Shown piece by piece: positions 45,878 to 55,238 of a DNA stretch of 64,000 bases (position 1 is the stretch's first letter; each line of letters opens with the position of its first letter). Origin of the DNA: Caryophanales bacterium (GTDB lineage Bacteria > Bacillota > Bacilli > JARBTR01). The translations under genes were made by a program, and so were the position numbers. The notes below the pieces were generated by a model. It worked only from the letters and a program-made list of their open reading frames with translations, was not told the origin of the DNA and did not search any database. The stretch lies in assembly GCA_029240105.1 (NCBI GenBank), contig JARBTR010000005.1:62001-126000 (forward strand), read 5' to 3'.

Positions 45878-46582
45878 ATGCCTATAGAGTTCAATTCAAA
45901 TATAACCATACCTAATATGTCTGTACTTCTTAAGATGGATCACCGTAAGGTTCAATATAAAAAAGGCGATTTATTATTCAGGGAAGGAGAGCCAGGACAT
46001 CAATCCTTTCTAGTACTTTCTGGTAGAGTGCGTATAAGTAAAATTCATTCTGATGGTTCAGAATTCACTTTACGGATTTGTCAGGAAGATGAACTATGCG
46101 GAGAACTAATTTTATTTAATCCAGAGAGCCGTTATTTCTATAATGCAGAAGCCATTACTGACTGCGAAATTGCAATTTTAGAAAAAACAACTATGGAAAA
46201 TGAGATTGTTGCTAATCCGACTGTCGGTCTAGAATTCCTCATTTGGATGAATAATCATATTCGAAAGACGATGACACGATTCTGGGGACTAACTTCTTGC
46301 GGAAAGAAAGGAACTCTGTATGCAACATTAATTCGTCTGGCTAACAGCTTCGGTATAAAAAATGAAGATGGAAGTATTTTAATTGATTTACATGTTACAA
46401 ATCAGGACCTTGCAAGTTTTTGTGCCTCTACACGTGAAACTGTCAATATCTTCTTAAATGAATTAAAAAAAGAGGGAATTGTAACTATTGAAAAGGGAAA
46501 AATTACGATTCGACATATAGAACATTTACGTAAAATTATGGGATGCGACAACTGTGTCGCAGTCTATTGTACGATTCATTAA
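45878..46582 (+). CDS. fnr: Fnr-type oxygen-sensing regulator (Crp/Fnr family)
   Basis: 234 residues: a cyclic-nucleotide-binding-type beta barrel (about 15-130), a long dimer helix and a C-terminal HTH (NQDLASFCASTRETVNIFLNELKKEGIV). At the extreme C-terminus C223, C226 and C231 (GCDNCVAVYC) have the same CxxCx4C spacing as the 4Fe-4S cluster cysteines of B. subtilis Fnr, rather than the N-terminal cluster of E. coli FNR. It directly precedes nrfH-nrfA in the same direction and is the likely activator under oxygen limitation. Strong ribosome site AAGGAGAAA. Confidence 0.82.
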   Translation: MPIEFNSNITIPNMSVLLKMDHRKVQYKKGDLLFREGEPGHQSFLVLSGRVRISKIHSDGSEFTLRICQEDELCGELILFNPESRYFYNAEAITDCEIAILEKTTMENEIVANPTVGLEFLIWMNNHIRKTMTRFWGLTSCGKKGTLYATLIRLANSFGIKNEDGSILIDLHVTNQDLASFCASTRETVNIFLNELKKEGIVTIEKGKITIRHIEHLRKIMGCDNCVAVYCTIH

Positions 46583-46589
46583 TTCTTTT

Positions 46590-46614
46590 TCGCCCTGCTT
46601 ATGCAGGGTTTTTT
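46590..46614 (+). terminator. Terminator after the Fnr-like gene
   Basis: CCCTGC and GCAGGG with a TTAT loop, followed by nine T's. Confidence 0.85.
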
Positions 46615-46657
46615 TTTATTAAATTCCATTCCATAATCCATTTTTCCCTCATCTTTT

Positions 46658-46726
46658 ATGTGTCTAAAGCACACATCTTCTTCACAATTCCGTCATAATT
46701 AGAATTCAGATTGTTAGAATTCTAAC
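46658..46726 (+). promoter_or_regulatory. Palindromic operators upstream of nrfH
   Basis: ATGTGT-N7-ACACAT (46658-46676) resembles an Fnr box (TGTGA-N6-TCACA) but has one base less between the arms. Downstream, GTTAGAATTCTAAC (46713-46726) is a perfect 14-bp palindrome, and a partial copy TTAGAATTC lies 15 bases before it (46699-46707). The pair probably binds regulators of nitrite respiration; the second motif is not one I can name. Confidence 0.5.
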
Positions 46727-46789
46727 ATTTTTTTAATCGATATTTTTATAAATTTTATTAGAGAAAAAGATTTGGAGGGAGGCCGAACT

Positions 46790-47314
46790 TTGAAAAAGCT
46801 AAGAGAAATTTTTAGTAATAGAAAAACATTCTGGTTCCTTGGAACCTTTATTGCTGGAGTTGTTTTCTGGGTAGGATTCACATCTGCTGTTCACTATATG
46901 GATACACCTGAATTCTGCGGGACTTGTCATATCATGGATGATGTTGTTAATTCACATGCCGCTTCAGCACACGCAGATCTTGAGTGCGGTAGTTGCCATG
47001 TACCTGCAGGAAATATTGCAACCAAGATGATTTATAAAGCGAAGGTTGGTACGGGTCACGTTTATTACAATCTATTCGCTCAAGAAGATATTCCAAATTT
47101 ACTTAAAGCAAAAGAAGAGACAAAAGAAGTAGTTGAAGCTAACTGTATTAGCTGCCATAAGGCAATGTTAGGAAATGTTGAACATACAGCAAAAGAAGAT
47201 TGTGGAAGTTGCCATCGTGGTTTACCGCACGGACAACAATCATTCAAAACAAAAGAATGGAACAAAGAGCCTAAGCCAGGTGAACTTTTGAAGAATAAGG
47301 AGGGAGTATTTTAA
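46790..47314 (+). CDS. nrfH: Cytochrome c nitrite reductase small subunit (quinol dehydrogenase)
   Basis: 174 residues of the NapC/NirT family. One N-terminal membrane anchor (about 14-36) is followed by four CxxCH haem sites (CGTCH, CGSCH, CISCH, CGSCH). It takes electrons from menaquinol and passes them to NrfA. Start: the TTG at 46790 lies 7 bases after GGAGGGAGG; an in-frame TTG at 46772 would be upstream of this site. The stop overlaps the nrfA ATG by one base, so the two are coupled. Confidence 0.93.
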   Translation: MKKLREIFSNRKTFWFLGTFIAGVVFWVGFTSAVHYMDTPEFCGTCHIMDDVVNSHAASAHADLECGSCHVPAGNIATKMIYKAKVGTGHVYYNLFAQEDIPNLLKAKEETKEVVEANCISCHKAMLGNVEHTAKEDCGSCHRGLPHGQQSFKTKEWNKEPKPGELLKNKEGVF

Positions 47315-48759
47315 TGAGAAATTTAAAACTACTTTTAATTGCATTAGTCTTAATCATCATTACCTTTTCATTATCAGCATGCAATGATAAAGAACAAGAT
47401 GCTAAAAATTTAACAACAGGATTGAAAGCTACTGAAATTAATAATGAAGCCTTCAAAAAACTGTTCCCATTACAATATAAAAGTTATATGAGCAACATGG
47501 AAATGGAAGATACAACATATGGTGGTTCTGAACCAAGAAGTAAATTCTCTGATGATAAAGAGCCATTACTGCCTATCTTATTTAATGGATACCCATTTGC
47601 GACAGATTATAATGAAGATCGCGGACACACATACGCTATGGTAGATATCGAGCGTACACTTCGCGTTACCGACAAAACAGCTGGTGGTTGTCTATCTTGT
47701 AAGTCAACTGTAGTTCCTCAACTTATTGCAGATATGGGCGAACATTATTGGAAAGCTGGAAGTTTCAAATCAGAAGTATTACCAAAAGCGAAAGCAGCGG
47801 GGCACAGTGCGGTCGGATGCTCTGACTGTCACAACCCTGTAAACATGGATTTGCGCGTTACTCGACCAATGTTTATTGATGCAATGAAAGAAAAAGGTAT
47901 AGATGTTGCTCATGCAACAAAGAATGAAATGCGTACGTATGTCTGTGCACAATGTCATTCTGAGTATTTCTTTAAAGCGGAAACAAACGTCGTTACATTC
48001 CCTTGGAAAGACGGTTTATCGGCTGAAGCAATGTATGGCTACTACGATAAAGAAAGAGCGAACCCAACAAGTTTCCAAAAAGACTATATCTCTAACATTT
48101 CAGGTGCTCCAATCCTGAAAGCACAACACCCAGATTATGAAAACTACACACAAGGTACTCATGCAAAAGCCGGTGTTTCTTGTGCAGATTGTCATATGCA
48201 ATATGAGAGAATGGATAACGGCAAGAAAATCTCTTCACACCAATGGACATCTCCACTTAAATCGATGGACACTTCTTGTGGAACATGTCATAGCAGTCGC
48301 GATATGAAAGATTTAGAAAAACAAGTTCAAGGAATTCAAAAAACGTATAAAGAAGCGTTAGATCATGCTGAAGAAATTTCAATGAACGCACACTACTATG
48401 TAAACAAAATGATTACATCTGGTGTGGACACAGCGAAGGTTAAAGAAGCACAAGAACAAATTCGTCTTGGTCAATGGTTATGGGATTACAATGCCGCTGA
48501 AAACTCAACTGGTTTCCACAACCCACAAGGTGCAATGGATACTCTTATGAAATCAGCTAACGCATCAAATAAAGCAATCCAAATTGCAACTGAAGAACTT
48601 GTTAAAAAAGGCGTAAATATAAGCGAGTTAAAAGCTGAAATTGAAAAAGCAAAAAATGCTGTTATTACTGAAAAAGATACAACAAAGAAAAAGAATTCGG
48701 CTGTGAATGCATACTTCCCTGGTCAACAACCAGTAGTTCCTGCAACGCCAGCAAAATAA
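47314..48759 (+). CDS. nrfA: Cytochrome c nitrite reductase, catalytic subunit (lipoprotein form)
   Basis: 481 residues. A signal peptide ends in the lipobox LSAC (C23). Five haem sites are present: the catalytic CLSCK (126-130) and four CxxCH (CSDCH, CAQCH, CADCH, CGTCH). The block YNAAENSTGFHNPQGAM is conserved at the haem interface. NrfA reduces nitrite to ammonium with six electrons at the outer face of the membrane. It is coupled to nrfH by an overlapping stop-start and ends at a terminator. Confidence 0.95.
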   Translation: MRNLKLLLIALVLIIITFSLSACNDKEQDAKNLTTGLKATEINNEAFKKLFPLQYKSYMSNMEMEDTTYGGSEPRSKFSDDKEPLLPILFNGYPFATDYNEDRGHTYAMVDIERTLRVTDKTAGGCLSCKSTVVPQLIADMGEHYWKAGSFKSEVLPKAKAAGHSAVGCSDCHNPVNMDLRVTRPMFIDAMKEKGIDVAHATKNEMRTYVCAQCHSEYFFKAETNVVTFPWKDGLSAEAMYGYYDKERANPTSFQKDYISNISGAPILKAQHPDYENYTQGTHAKAGVSCADCHMQYERMDNGKKISSHQWTSPLKSMDTSCGTCHSSRDMKDLEKQVQGIQKTYKEALDHAEEISMNAHYYVNKMITSGVDTAKVKEAQEQIRLGQWLWDYNAAENSTGFHNPQGAMDTLMKSANASNKAIQIATEELVKKGVNISELKAEIEKAKNAVITEKDTTKKKNSAVNAYFPGQQPVVPATPAK

Positions 48760-48769
48760 TTTATAATCT

Positions 48770-48803
48770 TAAAGAGGTTGGACGAAAGTCCTACCTCTTT
48801 TTC
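48770..48803 (+). terminator. Terminator after nrfA
   Basis: AAAGAGGT-GGAC with GTCC-ACCTCTTT around a GAAA tetraloop, followed by TTCT. It separates the nrfHA operon from the second nrfA. Confidence 0.85.
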
Positions 48804-49025
48804 TACTTCTTCTTATCGGTTTACTTCTCTTGGGCTGCTGCCCCAAAGCTAAATTATCTATTGCCCTAAAAACATCATCCTATGGGATTCCAATTTAATT
48901 TTATTTCAAACAATAAATAACCCAGGCACAAAAATGTTAACTTTTTAGTCACTGTTAGAACACATTAAAACCATATCAGGGGTGTTACAATTTGAATGCA
49001 TAATTTTAATAAGAAAGGCATGAAT

Positions 49026-50450
49026 ATGAAGAAAAAACATTTATTTATTATTGCAGGTGTTATAGGTATTATTCTAGCGGTTGGGGTTTCTGTTTATTTT
49101 CTAATGAACCAAAAAGAGGAGATTGCCGGACCAAAGTTAACTGGGCTGAGTCAAGATGAAATTCGTATAGAACCATTCATGAAATTATTCCCAAATCAAT
49201 ATGAAGGATATTTAAGTAGTGAAGCAATGGCGAATACAGAGTTTTCAGGTTCTGAACCAAAATCAAAGTTTGCGGCTGATATGGAACCTTTATTACCTAT
49301 CTTGTTTAGCGGTAGTGCTTTTTCTACTCAGTACCTAGAGGACCGCGGGCATGTTTATGCTCTTAAAGATTTAGATGAATCGCTACGTGTTACAGACAAA
49401 TCACCTGGTGCATGTTTACAATGTAAATCAACAGCTGTACCACCACTTGTAAGCAAGTATGGAGAAAAGTTTTGGACAGCAAGTTTAAGACAGGAAATTT
49501 TTCCGGCTGGAGAAGAAATGCACCAAGGAGCTGTCGGATGTTCCACTTGCCATAAACCAAACACAATGGAATTAACAGTAACTCGACCAGGCTTTATCGA
49601 AAAAATGACTGAAATCGGTATTGATCTCGAGCACGCGTCTCAGAAGGATATGAAGAACTACGTTTGTGCACAATGTCATGTTGAATACTATTTCCGCGGT
49701 GATAACGGAGAAGTTACACATCCTTGGAACTCTGGTTTCAAAGCAGTAGAAGGATTTATATACTATTCATCCCGCGCTCGTCAAAATGGATTTGAAAAGG
49801 ACTACGTTTCTAACGTCTCTGGAGCGCCAATGTTAAAAGCACAGCATCCTGATTATGAAATGTATAGTAAAAGCGCACATGCGAAAAGCGGTGTAACGTG
49901 TGCTGATTGTCATATGCCTAAGATGACAAAGAACGGAAAAAAGATTTCCTCACACCAAATGACTTCACCGTTGCATGACATGCAGGGTGCATGTGGTAAA
50001 TGTCATAAAGATTTGGACAAAAAGAAAGCTCAAGTATCATCCATTCAAGGGGAATTTAAAACAGAGCTTCTTGATGTGGAGGCACAATTAGCAAAAGCAC
50101 ATTACTATGTAAATCGTATGATAACGACAGGGTGTACACCTGAAGAAATTAAGGAAGCTCAAACACAGATTCGATTCGGCCAATGGTTTATGGACTTCAA
50201 CGCGGCTGAAAATTCAACTGGTTTCCATAACCCTGAAGGTGCAAAAGACAACTTCCGTATCGCCAAGAATGCAATTAAAGAATGTATGTCTATCGCTGAG
50301 CCTGCTTTAATAGCAAAAGATGTCGATTTAAAGCTACTTGATTCACAAATTGAGCAAACTATTGCAAATGTATTAAATGAACCTGATCATACAAAGAAGA
50401 AGTTATTTGTAAATAATGAGTGGTTTCCTTCTCAAGCTCCAGCGAAGTAA
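49026..50450 (+). CDS. Second NrfA-type nitrite reductase (membrane-anchored form)
   Basis: 474 residues from the ATG at 49026, which has AAGAAAGG upstream (49020 and 48996 are alternatives). It contains the same five haem sites (CLQCK, CSTCH, CAQCH, CADCH, CGKCH) and the block FNAAENSTGFHNPEGA, so it is a full paralogue of the preceding gene. Unlike that one it has no lipobox cysteine; an N-terminal helix (about 5-26) presumably anchors it. It has no nrfH of its own and an independent leader of about 220 bases, so it may share NrfH or accept electrons differently. Confidence 0.9.
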   Translation: MKKKHLFIIAGVIGIILAVGVSVYFLMNQKEEIAGPKLTGLSQDEIRIEPFMKLFPNQYEGYLSSEAMANTEFSGSEPKSKFAADMEPLLPILFSGSAFSTQYLEDRGHVYALKDLDESLRVTDKSPGACLQCKSTAVPPLVSKYGEKFWTASLRQEIFPAGEEMHQGAVGCSTCHKPNTMELTVTRPGFIEKMTEIGIDLEHASQKDMKNYVCAQCHVEYYFRGDNGEVTHPWNSGFKAVEGFIYYSSRARQNGFEKDYVSNVSGAPMLKAQHPDYEMYSKSAHAKSGVTCADCHMPKMTKNGKKISSHQMTSPLHDMQGACGKCHKDLDKKKAQVSSIQGEFKTELLDVEAQLAKAHYYVNRMITTGCTPEEIKEAQTQIRFGQWFMDFNAAENSTGFHNPEGAKDNFRIAKNAIKECMSIAEPALIAKDVDLKLLDSQIEQTIANVLNEPDHTKKKLFVNNEWFPSQAPAK

Positions 50451-50515
50451 ATCCTTAATAATTACAATTACCCCTATTTAACAAATATAATTAAGTCAAA
50501 AAACGAACAATTTAT

Positions 50516-50545
50516 GACTCTCGATAAATACATCGAGAGTCTTTT
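50516..50545 (+). terminator. Terminator after the second nrfA
   Basis: GACTCTCGAT and ATCGAGAGTC form a perfect 10-bp stem with a 6-base loop, followed by TTTTTAT. Confidence 0.85.
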
Positions 50546-50770
50546 TATATTTTCAATGGTATCAAACACCAAATAATCGTTATAGAATCAAGTAAATAAC
50601 GTATTTATATCCTTTTTATGACCGAAAGTCATGAAAATTCAGAATATTTTGCGTTTATCCGAAAATATTGCTAAAAGATGAATAGCAGAATAAAATTTAC
50701 ATACCGGCGTTTTGCTGGACATAAAATAATCATGTGTTGGGAACGTTAGTCGTATCACCCCGAATTACAT

Positions 50771-50805
50771 ATGCAAATCGTCGGTTTGCAACAGATCGTT
50801 GCAAA
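50771..50805 (+). promoter_or_regulatory. Three TGCA-centred repeats upstream of the sugar-binding protein gene
   Basis: ATGCAAA (50771-50777), TTTGCAA (50785-50791) and TTGCAAA (50799-50805) occur with TGCA centres 15 and 13 bases apart; each adjacent pair forms an inverted repeat. They lie 46-80 bases before the start codon and are likely operator sites for a sugar-responsive regulator not encoded in the window. They do not fit the cre (CcpA) consensus well. Confidence 0.45.
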
Positions 50806-50850
50806 AAAACAAAAATGGCGTCAAGCCAATCTTCTAAGGAGGAAGTACCC

Positions 50851-51984
50851 GTGAAAAATTTCACAAGATTATTTGCTATCGTGATTGCATTATTCATGTT
50901 AGCAACAGTTGCTGTTGGTTGTAACAAAGATAGCGACAAAGAAGAAGGCAAAAAAGAAAGCAAAGAGATTCAAGTAGGTATCGTATTACCAACTAAAGAC
51001 GAGCCGCGTTGGATTCAAGACAAAACTCGTTTTGAAGATGCTTTAGACGAAGCTGGTTATACTTCTGAAGTATTATTCTCTCAAGGAGATTCTGCTAAAG
51101 AAAAAACGAACGTAGAAGCTCTTATCGCAAAAGGAATAGAAGTTTTGATTATCTGCCCTCATGATGGCGCTGCTGCTGCTGCATCTGTTGAAGCTGCTGC
51201 TGCTGAAGGTATTAAGGTTATCGCTTATGACCGTTTAATCACTGGAACTGATAAAGTTGACTACTATGTATCTTTCGATAGCATTTCAGTTGGTAAAGCA
51301 CAAGCTCAATACCTTGTAGACAAAGCTTCTGGTAAAAAAGGTCAACCTTTATACCTTTATGCAGGTGCTGCATCTGACAACAACGCATTCTTATTCTTCG
51401 AAGGCGCTTGGACTGTTCTTCAACCAAAAATCGCTGATGGTACTTTCGTAGTTGCTAACTCAACTGAAGCAATTACATTGAAAGATAAGGCAAAATTATC
51501 TCGTGAAGAATTAGGAAAAATTATCGGTCAAGTAACAACTGACTGGAAACCAGAAGTAGCTAAATCACTTGCTGAATCTAACTTAACATCTGCAAAAGCT
51601 GATGCTAAAGGTGAAGTTCTTATCTTAGCTCCAAACGATGGAACTGCTCGTGCAATTGCTGATACTTTCAAATCTGATACTGCGGTAACTAAGTTTACTG
51701 TAACTGGTCAAGATGCTGAAGTTCCTTCAGTTCAATACATCATTGATGGAAAACAATCTATGACTGTATTCAAAGATGTTCGCACACTTGTTAAAGATGC
51801 AATCTCTATGGCAAAATCAATTCTTGACAAAAAAGATGTTGATGTAACTGCAAAAACAAATAACGGTAAAAAAGATGTTCCAACAAAACAAACTGAAGTT
51901 GTCACTGTAGATCAAGCTAACGTAAAAGCTGCATTAGTTGACTCTGAATACTACAAAGCTGATGAATTTCAAAACCTTAAATAA
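50851..51984 (+). CDS. Monosaccharide ABC transporter substrate-binding lipoprotein (ChvE type)
   Basis: 377 residues from a GTG at 50851 with an ideal AAGGAGG seven bases upstream; the longer frame from 50734 has no ribosome site. The signal peptide ends in AVGC (C24). The mature part is a periplasmic-binding-protein-I fold: GIVLPTKDEPRWIQDKTRFEDAL, EALIAKGIEVLIICPHDGAAA, AYDRLI. It resembles ChvE-type receptors for several aldoses. A strong terminator follows, so the binding protein is probably made in excess over the ATPase and permease. Confidence 0.9.
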   Translation: MKNFTRLFAIVIALFMLATVAVGCNKDSDKEEGKKESKEIQVGIVLPTKDEPRWIQDKTRFEDALDEAGYTSEVLFSQGDSAKEKTNVEALIAKGIEVLIICPHDGAAAAASVEAAAAEGIKVIAYDRLITGTDKVDYYVSFDSISVGKAQAQYLVDKASGKKGQPLYLYAGAASDNNAFLFFEGAWTVLQPKIADGTFVVANSTEAITLKDKAKLSREELGKIIGQVTTDWKPEVAKSLAESNLTSAKADAKGEVLILAPNDGTARAIADTFKSDTAVTKFTVTGQDAEVPSVQYIIDGKQSMTVFKDVRTLVKDAISMAKSILDKKDVDVTAKTNNGKKDVPTKQTEVVTVDQANVKAALVDSEYYKADEFQNLK

Positions 51985-52004
51985 TTAACCGAGATCTTAC
52001 AACA

Positions 52005-52045
52005 AAATAGTGGCAGCTTTTCCTGTCACTATTTTGTTTTTTTTG
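52005..52045 (+). terminator. Terminator between binding-protein and ATPase genes
   Basis: AAAATAGTGGCAG and CTGTCACTATTTTG form a long stem with one bulge and a short loop, followed by TTTTTTTTTG. Confidence 0.85.
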
Positions 52046-52385
52046 TTAAAATATATATCTGATTTAGATTTGACTAAGGTTATGTATCCGGTATTTTTAA
52101 GCTTTTCATTACTTAAAGTCCGACAGGTTTAAAAAGGCACTTGGACTCTAAATTTATTTAATTTAGGTAAATGTAATCACATTTATAAGGGCATACCTAA
52201 TCTTATTGAAATCATAAAATTTTACAAACGGGCTTATGAAATCCAACGTCCTTTCAGCTCCCTTAATATAAACAAGTAGGCTACTCACACAAACCTACGA
52301 TAATGCTTATTCAGTCTCAAAACATTACTGTCTTAAGGTGGAGTTAAGCGGATTTCCAAGTACCTAAACTCAAGGAGAATCATCT
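52046..52385 (+). other. Intergenic region inside the sugar transporter locus
   Basis: 340 bases without a gene. A hairpin is possible at 52163-52200 (TTAGGTA/TACCTAA outside, AAATGT/ACATTT inside). A separate promoter for the ATPase-permease pair is plausible but I could not fix its position. The ATPase ribosome site is CAAGGAGAATC. Confidence 0.4.
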
Positions 52386-53933
52386 ATGAGTCAATACATC
52401 TTAGAAATGGACCAAATTACAAAGGAGTTCCCAGGTGTTAAAGCACTGAACAACGTGTCTTTTAAAGTTAAAAAAGGCGAAATACACTGTCTTGTTGGTG
52501 AAAATGGCGCTGGAAAGTCAACTTTGATGAAGGTCTTAAGTGGTGTGTATCCTTATGGTACATACACAGGAAACATCATTTTTAATGGAGGCACATCTGC
52601 AAATACAACCAACGGAGTACAAAAATTCACTGGCATTGCTGACAGTGAAAGGGCTGGTATTGCGATTATCTATCAAGAGTTGGCATTGTTCCCAGAACTA
52701 ACTGTATACGAAAATATCTTTATGGGACACGAAATTAAAAAGGGTGTAACAGTCAACTGGAATGAAACCATCATGAAGGCGCAAGAAGCCTTAAAAAAAG
52801 TCAAATTAGAAGTTAACCCTGCAACAAAAATTAAAGAGCTTGGTGTTGGTAAGCAACAACTTGTAGAAATTGCAAAGGCACTTTGTAAAGACGTAAAGTT
52901 AATCATTTTAGATGAACCTACAGCTGCACTTAATGAAAACGACAGTGAAAACTTACTATTCTTGATGAAAGAATTAAAAAAACAAGGCATCACTTGTATT
53001 ATGATCTCACACAAATTAAAAGAGGTTATCTCAGTTGCTGACACGGTAACCGTTTTACGTGATGGACAAACGATTTGTTCACTTGACAGTGAAACTGGAG
53101 AAATTACAGAACCAACAATAATAAAAAATATGGTTGGACGTGACATCGAAGACATTTATCCAAAACGCCCTAATCAGAAGGTTGGCGAAAAAGCAATCGA
53201 AGTTCAAAACTGGAGTGTTTATGACAGCAAACTTGGACGCAAAACAAATGATGATGTAAACTTCCATGTTCGTAAAGGTGAAATCGTTGGTATTGCAGGG
53301 CTTATGGGTTCTGGTCGTACGGAGTTAGCACAAAGTATTTTTGGAAACCCTAAAAATTGCAAGCTTAGCGGTACTATTTTGATTAACGGAAAAGAAATGA
53401 AACATTTCAAACATCCTAAGAACGCGATTGATGCGGGTATTGCTTACGTAACTGAAGACCGCAAAGGTGATGGTCTCATTTTGATACAAGACATCAAGAA
53501 CAACATTACAATATCAAACTTATCCAAACTTTCAAAAGGCGGCATTATTAACCAAAACGATGAGGTTGTTGTTGCAAACGATTACTTAAAAAATATAAAT
53601 ATTAAAGCGCCATCCATTGCACAATTAGTAGGAAACCTTAGTGGTGGTAACCAGCAAAAGGTTTCATTAGCGAAATGGCTATTCACATCGCCAAATATCT
53701 TAATACTTGATGAACCAACACGTGGAATTGATGTTGGTGCAAAATATGAAATCTATACTTTTATGAATGCACTTGTTGCACAAGGAATGAGTATTATTAT
53801 GATTTCATCAGAGCTTCCAGAAGTTCTAGGCATGAGTGACCGGGTTTATGTAATGGCGAACGGAAAAATAACTGGTGAACTCAGCCGAAATGAAGCAACG
53901 CAAGAAAAAGTAATGGAAATGGCAACTGTTTAG
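52386..53933 (+). CDS. Monosaccharide ABC transporter ATPase (GguA/XylG type)
   Basis: 515 residues with two ATPase halves, as in carbohydrate importers of the CUT2 class. The N half has GENGAGKST, LGVGKQQLVEIAKAL and LIILDEPTAALNEND; the C half has the degenerate GLMGSGRTE, LSGGNQQKVSLAKWL and ILILDEPTRGIDVGAKYEIY. It drives sugar uptake with the permease encoded 53 bases downstream. Confidence 0.94.
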   Translation: MSQYILEMDQITKEFPGVKALNNVSFKVKKGEIHCLVGENGAGKSTLMKVLSGVYPYGTYTGNIIFNGGTSANTTNGVQKFTGIADSERAGIAIIYQELALFPELTVYENIFMGHEIKKGVTVNWNETIMKAQEALKKVKLEVNPATKIKELGVGKQQLVEIAKALCKDVKLIILDEPTAALNENDSENLLFLMKELKKQGITCIMISHKLKEVISVADTVTVLRDGQTICSLDSETGEITEPTIIKNMVGRDIEDIYPKRPNQKVGEKAIEVQNWSVYDSKLGRKTNDDVNFHVRKGEIVGIAGLMGSGRTELAQSIFGNPKNCKLSGTILINGKEMKHFKHPKNAIDAGIAYVTEDRKGDGLILIQDIKNNITISNLSKLSKGGIINQNDEVVVANDYLKNINIKAPSIAQLVGNLSGGNQQKVSLAKWLFTSPNILILDEPTRGIDVGAKYEIYTFMNALVAQGMSIIMISSELPEVLGMSDRVYVMANGKITGELSRNEATQEKVMEMATV

Positions 53934-53986
53934 GTACACATGTATTTATATAATTTTTATAGATTAACTCTTTGGAGGAATTTTAA

Positions 53987-55162
53987 ATGGCTTTTATCAA
54001 CGAAGGCATTACACTTTTCAAAAAGAACATCCGTGAATACGGTATGTATATCGCTCTTGCAGTGATCATGGCAACATTTTATTTCCAAACAGACGGATTA
54101 TTCATGTCGTCTCGTAACCTTTCTAACCTAATCAACATGACAGGTTATATAGCAGTACTAGCTGTGGGTATGACGCTTGTTATCGTTATCCGGCATATTG
54201 ACCTTTCAGTTGGTTTCGTTGCTGGTTTCGTAGGTGCCGTTGCAGCTATCCTGTTAACGCAACATGACATGCCGGTATGGCTTACAATTGTGATTGCTTT
54301 GATACTTGGATGTGTGATTGGTTTAATTAATGGATTTTTTGTTGCAAATCTTGGTATTCCAGCATTCGTAGTATCTCTAGCAGGTATGTTGATTTTCCGT
54401 GGTTTATTGCAATTATCACTAGTTAAAACTGGAACAATCATTATTCCGAACCAAGCATTCAAAGATATCGGTAATGGTTATATCCCAAGCCTTTTCATGG
54501 TAGATACTTTCCAAGGTCTCACACTTGTAATTGGAGTATTGGCAATTATCCTTTTCATTTGGAGCGAAATCAAAACGCGCATTAACAACAAAAAATACGG
54601 GTTTGAAGTACTTTCTATCCCAATGATGTTTATCAAAATTGCCTTTATATCTTTCATCATTGGTTATATCTTTTACACATTAGCCGGATACCACGGTCTA
54701 TCCTGGACAGCAGTTATTGTTCTTGTTATAGTGGCACTTTATCACTTTATTACAACAAAAACACCACTTGGTCGTCATATCTATGCGGTTGGTGGAAACC
54801 CAGAAGCAGCACAACTTTCTGGTATCAGCGTTAAGAAAATTACGTACATCGTATTTGCTTCAATGAGTACACTGGCAGCTTTGTCAGGTATCTTATACAC
54901 AGCACGTCTAAACTCAGCAGCACCTACAGCTGGGGTTATGTTCGAACTTGATGCAATCGCTGCAGCATACGTTGGTGGCGTTTCAGCAGCCGGTGGTGTT
55001 GGTAAAGTAACTGGTTCAATCATCGGTGCGTTTGTAATGGCATCATTGACATCAGGTATGAATCTTATGTTCATTGACGTCTCATGGCAGTACATTATTC
55101 GTGGTGCTGTACTCGTTCTCGCAGTAGTGTTCGACGTTATGACTCGTAATAAAGCAAAATAA
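53987..55162 (+). CDS. Monosaccharide ABC transporter permease (GguB/XylH type)
   Basis: 391 residues with about ten helices. CUT2 permease blocks are present: MTGYIAVLAVGMTLVIVIRHIDLSVG, NGFFVANLGIPAFVVSLAGMLIFRGL and GRHIYAVGGNPEAAQLSGISVKKI. The ribosome site TTGGAGG supports the start. It is the last gene of the transporter locus and ends at a strong terminator. Confidence 0.94.
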   Translation: MAFINEGITLFKKNIREYGMYIALAVIMATFYFQTDGLFMSSRNLSNLINMTGYIAVLAVGMTLVIVIRHIDLSVGFVAGFVGAVAAILLTQHDMPVWLTIVIALILGCVIGLINGFFVANLGIPAFVVSLAGMLIFRGLLQLSLVKTGTIIIPNQAFKDIGNGYIPSLFMVDTFQGLTLVIGVLAIILFIWSEIKTRINNKKYGFEVLSIPMMFIKIAFISFIIGYIFYTLAGYHGLSWTAVIVLVIVALYHFITTKTPLGRHIYAVGGNPEAAQLSGISVKKITYIVFASMSTLAALSGILYTARLNSAAPTAGVMFELDAIAAAYVGGVSAAGGVGKVTGSIIGAFVMASLTSGMNLMFIDVSWQYIIRGAVLVLAVVFDVMTRNKAK

Positions 55163-55189
55163 GCTTTTCTGATCGGAAGTTAATAGTCT

Positions 55190-55238
55190 GAAAATCCTTT
55201 TAAGATTCTTATTTAGAATCTAAAAAGGATTTTTTTTC
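55190..55238 (+). terminator. Terminator after the sugar permease gene
   Basis: AAAATCCTTTT-AAGATTC and GAATCT-AAAAAGGATTTT form a long stem, followed by a run of T's. Confidence 0.85.

Noticed and set aside
50734-50850. 39-residue extension of the sugar-binding protein
   Set aside because: It covers the operator repeats and lacks a ribosome site; the GTG at 50851 has an ideal one and begins the signal peptide.
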